Shown: piece after piece, positions 33,580 through 42,600 of the stretch | Layout of the letters: the number at the start of each line of letters is the position of its first letter | Numbering within the stretch: the stretch's first letter is position 1 | Source of the DNA: Beroe forskalii | Lineage: Eukaryota > Ctenophora > Nuda > Beroida > Beroidae | DNA: 64,000 bases | Assembly (NCBI GenBank): GCA_011033025.1 | Contig: WFMF01000004.1 | Span: 1 to 64,000, forward strand | Direction: 5' to 3' | Program-made: the position numbers and the translations under genes | Notes under the pieces: generated by a model | What the model saw: only the letters and a program-made list of their open reading frames with translations | Database searches by the model: none | What the model was told of the DNA's origin: nothing

Positions 33580-36500
33580 CTATTTAGGCAAAACAGATGA
33601 CATGTTTTTAAGGTTCGTATTTGAGCCATCAGTTAGCCACTTGTTGACATCTCCCAGACTCTGTATGCTCATCAGAATTTTCCTCACTTGGCTTTTTACG
33701 TATCCAACTGGTGTTGTTAAGTCAGAATTTTCGCAAGATCCAGGGATCACTACATTAGAAATTTTGTCAGCAGATGGTGCGTTTAGAACATGTGGCATCA
33801 AACAATTCCAGGTCACAGCTGCCTTATATGCAAAATTATTTTGTGATGTCATCAGAGTAGATTTTGGTACATTAAGTAAAAGCTGGCGTTTTCTGGTTCG
33901 ACTTACATTTAACAGACTATTTAAAGCTATAGGTAAATGATTTTTCTTGATTTTAAAAGCATCTATTATTACATTGAGTGAGTAGAGATGGTGCACAACA
34001 AGAAGATCATTGTCATTAAACAATGGTTTTGTATTTTCGAGCAAAAATTGACTTACATTATCAGAATCCTTTCTGTAGATTTCAAAAGGTCTCACTCGAG
34101 CACATGTTTCATAAAACTCTACATGATCAAAGCTTGGTTTGCTTCCAAAAAGAATTCTAACACACCGTTTCTGTAGACTAAGAATTTTTGTTAGCTTACT
34201 CACACATGCACCACCCCATGCTGAAATTCCATAGGTCATGTGTGACTGAAAGAGTGAGAAATATAACTGCCTATGGATAGTTTTTGGCACAAATTTCCGG
34301 ATCCGTTTTATCATGGTAATACTGGAAAGCAGCCTAGATTCTAAATGCTTTATATGAGCTTCCCAAGTAAGTTTGTCATCTATAATTATGCCTAAAAAGC
34401 GTACTTTATCAACTTTTTTAATTCTTACTCCTCTTATAAATATACGATTTTCTATGTGGTCAGAGTGGGCCTGTGATCTTGCACAAACTTTCCTTTCTTC
34501 ATGATTAAGGTTTGGTTTAAAGTGCATAAATGTACATTTGCTTAAATTTATATGTAGTTGATTACTAGACATAAAGAGCTGCAGATCTTCTAGTGTCCTA
34601 TTTGCTAACTTATATGCTTCATGCTCTGTATCTGCTGTAACAAATATATTAGTATCATCTGCAAATAATACAAATTTACAAGGGCTTTTACAACAGTTGA
34701 CTATGTCATTGATGTAAATAATAAATAAGAGTGGACCAAGAACTGATCCTTGTGGAACTCCATATTTAATTGTCCCAGAGTTAGATATCTCGTTGTCAAA
34801 TCTTACTACTTGTTGCCGTGTGTTTAAATAGCTACTTAGAAGGGCTAGGCACTTACCACGTATTCCATAGTTACTGAGTTTAGACAACATAATTTCATGG
34901 TTAATTGTATCAAACGCTTTGCTAAGGTCGATAAATATACCCAAAGTATGTTTTTGAGATTGCATTCCCTGTAAGATCACATCTACACTATAATTAACAG
35001 CATGCACTGTGGAGTGATTTTTCCTAAATCCAAACTGCTGACTACAAATAATGTTTTCAGCAGATAGAAAATTTGCTAGTCTTGCATAAATAATTTTTTC
35101 AAAGATTTTTCCAAATATTGGGAGTAAAGATACTGGCCTATAATTTTCAATAAGCTGTGCATCACCCTTTTTAAATATTGGAGTCACTTGTGCTATTTTT
35201 AGACTGTCAGGAAATACCGATATTTCCATGAAACTATTGAAAAACTTAGTTAGACTTGAAGCAATGGTATCCTTACATGCTTTCAGAACCCTGACTGGAA
35301 TGTCACTAGCTTTGGCTGAGCTTAATTCTGTTATGATTTCTGCTATCTCTGTTTCATTACAGCTATTCAAATAAATGTTATTACACACCGATTTGTTAAG
35401 ATAGTCAGCAAATTTTGGCAATTGAGACAGATCAAGGCCATATCCATCGCATTCTGTTGAATTCAGTTAAGTTGCTATAGATAGAAAATAATTATTAAAT
35501 TCATTTGCAATATTTCTACGGTTAGTAATAATTTCAGCATTTATGATAAAGTATGGTTTCGTTTTCTTTAATGTTTTACCACGAAGCTCATTAATAAGTT
35601 GCCATGTTTTCTTACAATTTCCCTGAGCAGTTTGAAATTGCTTGTATGTATGTAGTCGTTTAGCTTGTATTATTATTTTCTTAAGTTTCCTACGGTATTC
35701 ATTATAATCAGAGTAAAATGATGTATTACCAGTCTTATTAGCTTTTGTCACAGTCCGCTTCCATTTATTATACAAAGCTGCTTTTTCTTCAATTGAGTTA
35801 ATGATACCTGTTGTAATCCATGGGTTGACAAGTCTGTTTCTACGGCTACTCATTTTTGATGGATCAGTTTTGAAAATTTCATCCATGGTATCCTTAATTA
35901 TCTCATGAAATTTGTCAAATCCCTCTAGATTTATTTCAAAAGTGTTTGTAGAGCTTAATTTTTCTTCTAATGAGATAACAAATTTTTCAAGATTGGATTC
36001 ACTATAGTCATACCTAGGTAGAGATTTTGATCTTGGTTCATTTTCAACTCCCTTGTCTATGTTAATATAACAGAAAACTGGTGAATGGTGCGATACAAGA
36101 GGGTCAAGTGTTCCAGAAATAAGTATTTTCTCAGAGGAGTTGGTGGCAATATTATCAATACAAGATGGTTCACAACCAGGTTTGAAATGAGTAGCTGTAG
36201 ATACAGTAGGGAATAAACTATTTGCAAAAAGAAATTCTTCAAGTTTATTTTGGTCTGGGCCAGGTTTTAAAAGGTCAATATTGTAGTCTCCAAAAATATA
36301 GACGTTATCAGATGGCAACTGCTTGAGTATCGATTCAAGTTCATCTATAGATCTTTTCACACTTTCAGCACTAGGGGGACGGTAGATTACACCTAGAATT
36401 AATGAGCTAGCAAGATTTGTGACTTTAACAAACAAAGTTTCGAGATTTTTGGTACATTGGCTGAGTTCTATGCAGTGAGTGTAAATAAGGTTATCCCTAA

Positions 36501-36805
36501 GGTATAGTCCTAAACCACTTCCTTTTGCCTTCCCATCAATTTTTGACTGGAAGACCGAGTTGTAACCTGGAATGTTATAAAGTGCCCCATGTTCTTCATC
36601 TAAATTCGTTTCAGAGATCCCAATAACTGGGAAGTTGTACTGTTCAATTTGTGTTATAAATGTTTCAAAGTTCGATGCTGCCCCATCAATATTATTAAAT
36701 AGTAAAGAGAAGTTTAATTTAATGTCATCAGATATTTTCTCTAAGTCAGTATAACAATAATTTTTGCATGAATTCAGGATTTTCGATAGGTATTGATTCA
36801 ATTTC
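33580..36805 (-). pseudogene. LINE ORF2: endonuclease plus reverse transcriptase, one nonsense codon
   Basis: Two frames in the same phase, 444 codons (36801-35467) and 613 codons (35421-33580), are separated by a single TAA at 35467-35469. The first holds an apurinic-type endonuclease with SETNL (about residue 63), IYRPPS, GDYNID (171-176) and SHHSP. The second holds the reverse transcriptase with NYRPVSLLP, FGFRKNHST, DLSKAFDTINH (165-175), GVPQGSVLGP (221-230) and FADD (253-256), followed by a full C-terminal region. Such ORF2 proteins nick target DNA and copy the element RNA at the nick. The copy is recent but dead: one nonsense codon here and a frame change to the upstream PHD frame. It is of the same family as the LINE at 3695-7985. 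Confidence 0.9.
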
Positions 36806-37039
36806 TACAATAGCATCCGAATCATCTGGGAGATGGCTGTCTCTATAAAGATTGTTGAATGGATTATATCGCTTAATTTGGTTAAGATGACACTTGAAGC
36901 AGTGCCAAGTATCACAAATTTGGTCAAAATTAAACAATTTTTCGGCACATTTGTCATGAGCAATAGCATTACACTCACAACAAATAACAAATTTATTGTG
37001 CAAAAGGAGGTTTTTATTACAACCCTGACTGGCCACCAC
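36746..37039 (-). pseudogene. PHD-type zinc finger frame upstream of LINE ORF2
   Basis: The frame includes FVICCECNAIAHDKCAEKLF and DTWHCFKCHLNQIKRYN, a C-x2-C / H-x2-C / C-x2-C arrangement fitting a PHD or related zinc finger. It overlaps the start of the ORF2 frame by about 60 bases in a different (+1) frame, so either a one-base slip split a single protein or two frames were used. The 5' end is lost: upstream sequence turns into the AGCCTCCACTAGGCTCC minisatellite near 37040, so part of the zinc finger may be missing. Confidence 0.6.
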
Positions 37040-37370
37040 CTGGCTCCACTAGCCTCCACTAGGATCCAATAGGCTCCACTAGCCTCCACTAGGCTCCATT
37101 CAGCCTCCACTAGGCTCCACTCAGCCTCCACTAGGCTCCACTCAACCTCCACTAGGCTCCACTCAGCATCCACTAGGCTCCATTCAGCCTCCACTAGGCT
37201 CCACTCAGCCTCCACTAGGCTCCATTCAGCCTCCACTAGGCTCCATTCAGCCTCCACTAGGCTCCACTTAGCTCCACTAGCCTAGTGGAGGCTAGTGGAG
37301 GCTAGTGGAGGCTGAGTGGAGGCTAAGTGGAGGCTGAGTGGAGCCTAAATCAATGAGCCTACAAAACACA
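37040..37370. repeat. Minisatellite, TCCACTAGGCTCCACTCAGC units
   Basis: Tandem units of about 19-20 bp, followed at 37270-37345 by the same unit inverted (AGTGGAGGCTAGTGGAGGCT). The flank at 37345-37430 matches, inverted, the flanks inside the large array at 43900-44010, so both belong to one repeat family. Confidence 0.85.
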
Positions 37371-37429
37371 AAATTTCTTGCTGAAAATGGTAATTTATGT
37401 GTACTTATGTGAAAAACAATATAACTTCC

Positions 37430-37585
37430 CCAAACTTCCCCGGACCCGCCCCCAACTATCCCCCCCCACCCCCCTCCCCCCGCCCCTCCCCCCTAGGGCC
37501 CCCCCCCTCAGCCTCCACAGGCCCCCCCCCACTCCCCCCCCACTAGGCCCCCCAGCCTCCACTAGGTCCCCCAGCCCCTTCCCCT
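37430..37585. repeat. C-rich low-complexity tract
   Basis: Runs of C mixed with CTCCCCCC, CCTCCAC and CCTAGG words; very low G content on this strand. It grades out of the preceding minisatellite. Confidence 0.75.
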
Positions 37586-38655
37586 GAGTCTTGATTTAAT
37601 GAACACAGTTACATGAAGGGGGGTACCACAAGGAATCAACCCTATCAAGCGAGTCTTGATTTAATAAACACAGTTACATGGTGGGGTACCACAAGGGATC
37701 AACCAAATCAAGTGAGTCTTGATTTAATAAACACAGTTACATGGTGGGGTACCACAAGGAATCAACAATCAAGTGAGTCTTGATTTAAACACAGTTACAT
37801 GGTGGGGTACCACAGGGATCAACCCAATCAAGTGAGTCTTGATTTAATAAACACAGTTACATGGTGGGGGTACCACAAGGGATCAACCCAATCAAGTGAG
37901 TCTTGATTTAACAAACACAGTTACATGGTGGGGGTACCACAAGGGATCAACCCAATCAAGTGAGTCTTGATTTAATAAACACAGTTACATGGTGGGGTAC
38001 CACAGGGATCAACAATCAAGTGAGTCTTGATTTAATAAACACAGTTACATGGTGGGGGTACCAAAGAATCAACCCAATCAAGTGAGTCTTGATTTAATAA
38101 ACACAGTTACATGGTGGGGGTACCACAAGGAATCAACCCAATCAAGTGAGTCTTGATTTAATGAACACAGTTACATGAAGGGGGGTACCACAAGGAATCA
38201 ACCCAATCAAGTGAGTCTTGATTTGTAAACACAATCAAGTGAGTCTTGATTTAATAAACACAGTTACATGGTGGGGGTACCACAAGGGAATCAACCCAAT
38301 CAAGTGAGTCTTGATTTAATAAACACAGTTACATGGTGGGGGTACCACAAGGAATCAACCCAATCAAGTGAGTCTTGATTTAATAAACACAGTTACATGG
38401 TGGGGGTACCACAAGGGATCAACCCAATCAAGTGAGTCTTGATTTAATAAACACAGTTACATGGTGGGGGTACCACAAGGAATCAACCCAATCAAGTGAG
38501 TCTTGATTTAATAAACACAGTTACATGGTGGGGGTACCACAAGGGATCAACCCAATCAAGTGAGTCTTGATTTAATAAACACAGTTACATGGTGGGGGTA
38601 CCACAAGGGATCAACCCAATCAAGTGAGTCTTGATTTAATAAACACAGTGACAAT
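37586..38655. repeat. 64-bp satellite, about 17 copies
   Basis: The unit starts GAGTCTTGATTTAATAAACA and includes ACAGTTACATGGTGGGGGTA and CCACAAGGGATCAACCCAAT. Copies are nearly identical and head to tail, differing mainly in the number of G and in small deletions. No unique spacers are present. Confidence 0.95.
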
Positions 38656-38668
38656 GCTTAATCTGCAG

Positions 38669-38794
38669 GTGGTTAGAAAGCGAGGATCTCGACAAGCTGG
38701 TGTCTGCGTCTTTGAGGAAATGGCGGTGTACACCACTAGCTGACACTACAGACAAACTGATATCAGCCATTTACAACAACAGTTCTGACGACAC
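38669..38794 (+). CDS. Coiled-coil protein gene, exon 1 of those seen
   Basis: The exon follows TTAATCTGCAG and ends at a GTTAGT donor. It opens with one base completing an earlier codon, then reads WLESEDLDKLVSASLRKWRC and TPLADTTDKLISAIYNNSSD. Its end phase matches the next exon. A convincing upstream exon was not found: the satellite lies directly before it, so 5' exons must be further upstream or outside. The composition is acidic and helical. I could not identify the protein; it may be an N-terminal helical domain before a long coiled coil. Confidence 0.55.
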
Positions 38795-38920
38795 GTTAGT
38801 CAATTACAATGTTAATTTATGTTAACACGAGAAAACCCGTTGGGTTGTCTCTTCAAGTGGATGTATAGTTGCATTGTCAATTGGAGGTACTAGTAAGATG
38901 ATGCATCACAACCACGTCAG

Positions 38921-39008
38921 GTTAAGTGTGGAGGTGTACGGGGTCAGTCTGCTGCATCAGATAGCTAGAGGCCAGAAGAGACTGCGGCAACAGTATACCA
39001 TGCATAAC
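38921..39008 (+). CDS. Coiled-coil protein gene, exon 2 of those seen
   Basis: Starts after CCACGTCAG and ends at GTAAGT. With the previous exon the codon is completed in phase, giving LSVEVYGVSLLHQIARGQKR and LRQQYTMHN. Ends in phase 0. The next exon recognised (41852) needs one carried base, so an exon between 39010 and 41850 is probably unrecognised. Confidence 0.5.
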
Positions 39009-39009
39009 G

Positions 39010-39655
39010 TAAGTAATAACTTTATCAACCTTACCTGCAGGCCCGTTGGGGCTGCTAACACACAGCTCACTTGGTGGCTTACACCATGGCACTGCCCTGG
39101 CGTCAACGTGGCGCTACCAATACCATGGGGCCCTTGTGGCGTTGCTGCTCTGATCTATGCCCGATAAGTCTCCCATTCCGGTTGACTGCTGAGTGACGTC
39201 ACCTATTGAAAGGCTTTTTTCAATTTTAAAGAGGCTGTTTAACTTCACCAAATTAGCTGCATTCTGATCCATTTCACTAAAAGGGCTTCCAGAATCAAAT
39301 ATTGACCATTGAATTTAAACCACTCTTTTAATAGTTAAATCAGACTCAAGTCTTGAGCTCTTCCAAAAACGGTTTTTCGTATTCTAGTTAAGTGTACACT
39401 GTACAGTCACGTGACAACAGGGGCGTAGACATATTTCTGAAAAGGGGACGGTGAGTTACATTAAAAACCTGTTTAATGTTGTTTTTGTTGGCCCAAAGCT
39501 CTCATCTTATCATAATGAAAAAATTTTCATATCATCTGTCCAAAAAGGAGGAGGCGGCCGCCTGTGTCGCCTCCCCCTGGCTACGCCCCTGTCTGGCAAC
39601 TAAAAAAATCACTTTTTACGTCATGAATTAACTCCAGAGCTACGAAGTAACTCTA
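39010..39655. other. Intronic sequence, nothing recognised
   Basis: No open frame with flanking splice signals and no repeat terminus was found in this part of the presumed intron. Confidence 0.4.
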
Positions 39656-39659
39656 CGAC

Positions 39660-40125
39660 CAGTGACTCGACTCGACGACTCGATGCCAAACTCGACGACT
39701 CTATTTGACGACTCTAGATACGTCTTGTCTCGACGACTCGACTCAACTCGACAACACGACGACTCGACACGACGACTCGACTCGAGTTGTCCAGTTTATT
39801 CGTCGAGTCTTCGATTTCATCTGTCGAATCTTCGAGTCGAATCTTCGAGTCGTCGAGTCGTCGAGTCGTCGAGTCGTCGAGTCGAGTCGTCGAGTCGTCG
39901 AGTCGAGTCGAGTCGAGTCGAGTCGAGTCGAGTCGTCGAGTCGAGTCGTCGAGTCGAGTCGTCGAGTCGTCGAGTCGTCGAATCGAGACGTCGAGTCGAG
40001 TCGAGTCGAGTCGAGTCGTCGAATCGAGACGTCGAGTCGAGTAGAGTCGAGTCGAGTCGTCGAGTCAAGTCAAGTCGAGTCGAGTCGTCGAGTCGAGTCT
40101 AGTCGTCGAGTCAAGTCATTGAACA
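39660..40125. repeat. Minisatellite of GTCGAGTCGTCGA words
   Basis: CGACTCGACGACTC-like units at 39660-39790 and GAGTCGTCGAGTCGAGTC-like units at 39790-40110 are the two strands of one pentamer/octamer pattern (GAGTC, GAGTCGTC), so the left and right parts are inverted to each other. Serine/valine/arginine-rich frames on it are repeat translations. Confidence 0.9.
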
Positions 40126-40335
40126 CCTGGCACCTCAGACAACATTACTATCTACATTATAACTTTCTTATCCCTAACCATAATTTATAAGGACGTGTTG
40201 CGTAAAATAAGTGCTCGCTGTGGAGGGTAGGATAACACTAACAGTAACATACAGTCGGTTCGGCGTATTCTTAAGCAACCATCTGGTGTAAAGCTAAGTT
40301 TTTCCGATATAACAAATACTGTTTGCATTGAGTGA

Positions 40336-40975
40336 CATGAACTCAGGTGAACTCAAATGAACTCAGATGAACTCCAGTTCAACGCAGTTCAACGTAGTTC
40401 AACGCAGTTCAGCGCAGTTCAACGGAGTTCATCTCAAAGTTCATCTCGTAGTTCACTTTAATGAACTAGTTCATTCATATGAATTCATATGCATCTCAGT
40501 TCACTAAATTTTGGTGAACTAGTTCATCCGTGTTTAATGAATTCATATGAATTCATATGAAGTTCATATGAACTTGGTGGAGTTCATATGAAGTTCATAT
40601 GAATTCATGTGAAGTTCATATGAAGTTCACTCATTTTGAAATTTATTGAACTGGTAAACGCATTCATATCAACTCATATGAATTCATTTGAAGTGCGCGG
40701 CGACTTCATATGAACTGCAGTTCACCCAGTATATAGCCAAATAGTTCGCCAAAATTTAGTGAACTGAGATGCATATCATTCCATATGAATGAATTAGTTC
40801 ATTTAAGTGAACTACGGGATGAACTACGAGATGAACTCCGTGGAATTCATATGAAATTCATATGAACTGGTAAACGCATTCATATGAACTCATGAATTCA
40901 TTTGAATTCATATGAAGATTGAAGTGCGCCGCGACTTCATATGAACTGCAGTTCACCTGGTATATAGGATTATTA
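40336..40975. repeat. Foldback repeat built of TTCATATGAA and AGTTCA words
   Basis: Dense ATTCATATGAATTCATATGA and AGTTCAACGCAGTTCAAC words. A larger inversion is visible: GATGCATCTCAGTTCACTAA (40489) against TTAGTGAACTGAGATGCAT (40755). The segment GACTTCATATGAACTGCAGT occurs twice (40700 and 40930) as a direct duplication. No gene. Confidence 0.75.
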
Positions 40976-40984
40976 TAGGGTGCC

Positions 40985-41100
40985 CCAACAATGGTTTTTG
41001 GCCAATAACTCGGTTTGTGAGCATTCTAGAGCATAATATGTTTATTAACAAGTTGTAAATAAAATGGCCATTGCTCATATTTTGCGCCCAAGAGGAAGTC
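40985..41100. repeat. Dispersed repeat copy
   Basis: AATGGTTTTTGGCC, ATAACTCGGTTTGTGAGCAT and AGAGCATAATATGTTTATTA match, inverted, the tandem units at 60860-61400. A second copy in the same sense lies at 41470-41600. Confidence 0.65.
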
Positions 41101-41257
41101 TCTTTTATTTAGATGGTTTTACTTCTATTCCAACAGCTGTTACAGCCAATGAAAGGAATCGAAGGATTCAAGTGTAATCAAGCCAGTGACGGTTAAGGAA
41201 GTTTAATCCATACTTTCGTCGCCCGAGACTTCGCTGCAATGGGCAGCTGCCAGCTCC

Positions 41258-41419
41258 TCATTTAACCCTCCCGTACAGTTTCCTGTACGCTCGGCTGAGT
41301 GAACCGTGTGGCTGCTTAGGTGAGAGTTCTCACCCTTAGCACGATAGGCACCGCCGGGAATCGAACCGCCAACCTCTCGATTGAAAGCACGACACCCTAA
41401 ACCACTGCGCTACCTGGCC
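41258..41419 (-). mobile_element. tRNA-derived SINE
   Basis: On the minus strand it starts GGCCAGGTAGCGCAGTGGTT, with a good A box (TAGCGCAGTGG) and, about 35 bases on, a consensus B box (GGTTCGATTCC). The tail reads GTGCTAAGGGTGAGA and AGCCACACGGTTCACTCAGC. The acceptor ends do not pair as in a functional tRNA, and the family has two more copies in the giant inverted repeat arms, so it is a SINE. RNA polymerase III would be expected to transcribe it. Confidence 0.85.
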
Positions 41420-41851
41420 TTACTACAACCTTACTAAACCAAGATACCGAAAACCCTACATTAGGCCATGCAGGTCCCCCAAAGAATGGTTTTTGGCCCA
41501 TAACTCGGTTTGTGAGCATTTTAGAGCATAAGTTTATTGAAAAGTCATATATAAACACGGTAATTGAGCACATTTTAGCTTTTTAGAACCATGATGAAGT
41601 CTCTACAACCTTACTAAACCGAGATATATATCAGTCGGCTGCGCCTTGGCTAAAAATCGATTTTTCGGCACTTTCCGCAATTCGGAGAGGTGTGGAAAGA
41701 TCGATTTTTCATGCGAAAAACCAAGGAAACCACGCAAAGTCGCTTGGGGTCGAATTTGTCCACTTTTAAATCCAATTTGGACTGTACTAATAAAAGATTT
41801 AATCACTTCAGCCGATACTAACTGTAAAGACGTTCGTCTTGAGTCTAACAG

Positions 41852-41991
41852 AAAGGTTACATTCTGTTGAAACTGAAAGAAGAAACCTTATGGCTAAAGT
41901 AAATCACTGGCAAAAGGAAGTGAGGGACTTGAAGGGTGCTGCGGAACAGACTGAAATCCTCAGCAGAAAAGTGCAACAGTTGGAAAATGTG
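41852..41991 (+). CDS. Coiled-coil protein gene, exon 3 of those seen
   Basis: Starts after GAGTCTAACAG with two bases completing a codon and ends at a GTTAGT donor in phase 0. It reads ERLHSVETERRNLMAKVNHW, QKEVRDLKGAAEQTEILSRK and VQQLENV: a clear heptad pattern with hydrophobic a/d positions and charged e/g positions, typical of a parallel coiled coil. It joins the exon at 45508 in phase across a 3.5-kb intron filled with minisatellite. Confidence 0.7.
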
Positions 41992-42467
41992 GTTAGTAAC
42001 TTTACGGAACGCGCGGTAGCGAATGTTTATCAATCTGGTACTTGGCTAGTGTTATTGTTTTGTGTTGCTGCGCGCGACCCTCAACTTGTGCGCACAAGTG
42101 AAGCAGTGTGGGTCAGGGACGTTGTGGGCTCCGAGCACCCTTGCCAGACGTTGTCTGCCCCATATTTTTTTCGAGTCGGGGCGCGCGCCCGAGGGGGCCA
42201 GGCAATGCCTGGCAAGAGCACCCCGACCTTGCGGCTGCCTTGGTTTGTTGTTTTGGAGGTGAGAAGTTAGCAAAGTGAAGTGGTGGAAAGGCAACAGAAT
42301 ACAGCCGATTTGTAATACAGCCGATTTTTGCAAGAATCGGGATGGACCCATAACTTCCGACTGTTGAAAAATGAAAACCCGTTCGGAGGGTAGTTTTTTC
42401 AACAAAAAGGAGGGAAAATCCCAGGAAAAAGAGGGCAATATTCCAACTTTCTATGTCCTTTACCGGA

Positions 42468-42600
42468 ACTGACTGAGATTGGTAAGGACGACCCACAAGC
42501 AGCCTATACTGCTTTCACCAAGGCTCTTTGCCACAGATGGACATTCGTCCAGAGGAGGATACCTGGGGTGGCAAAATGGTACCACAGGAACACAACAAAA
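42468..42600 (+). pseudogene. Reverse-transcriptase-associated fragment
   Basis: A frame reads LTEIGKDDPQAAYTAFTKAL then CHRWTFVQRRIPGV. From memory this resembles a conserved stretch (QAAY..FT..L..KWTYL.RTIP) downstream of the reverse transcriptase in a group of invertebrate mobile elements; I cannot confirm the family here. It is a small scrap at the edge of the intronic minisatellite. Confidence 0.4.

Noticed and set aside
33205..33629. Several frames rich in GQMGQLGQ or FVPIVPFVP
   Set aside because: Translations of the TGTCCCATTTGTCCCAAT minisatellite, open on both strands.
36746..36805. Programmed frameshift between PHD frame and ORF2 in the 33-37 kb LINE
   Set aside because: The frames differ by +1, no slippery heptamer is in phase, and the copy also has a nonsense codon, so mutation is the simpler explanation.
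37586..38655. CRISPR-like array
   Set aside because: Units are head to tail without unique spacers, and the genome is eukaryotic; it is a satellite.
39662..40190. Ser/Val/Arg frames up to 161 codons
   Set aside because: They arise from GAGTC/GAGTCGTC repeats; parallel frames are open on both strands.
41347..41419. Functional tRNA gene on the minus strand
   Set aside because: A and B boxes are good but the acceptor ends do not pair and the sequence continues into a SINE body with relatives at 16.4 and 26.5 kb.
41839..42496. Frames of 127-143 codons beyond 41991 on both strands
   Set aside because: Coding character stops at the GTTAGT donor; the rest is GC-rich intron read in several frames.
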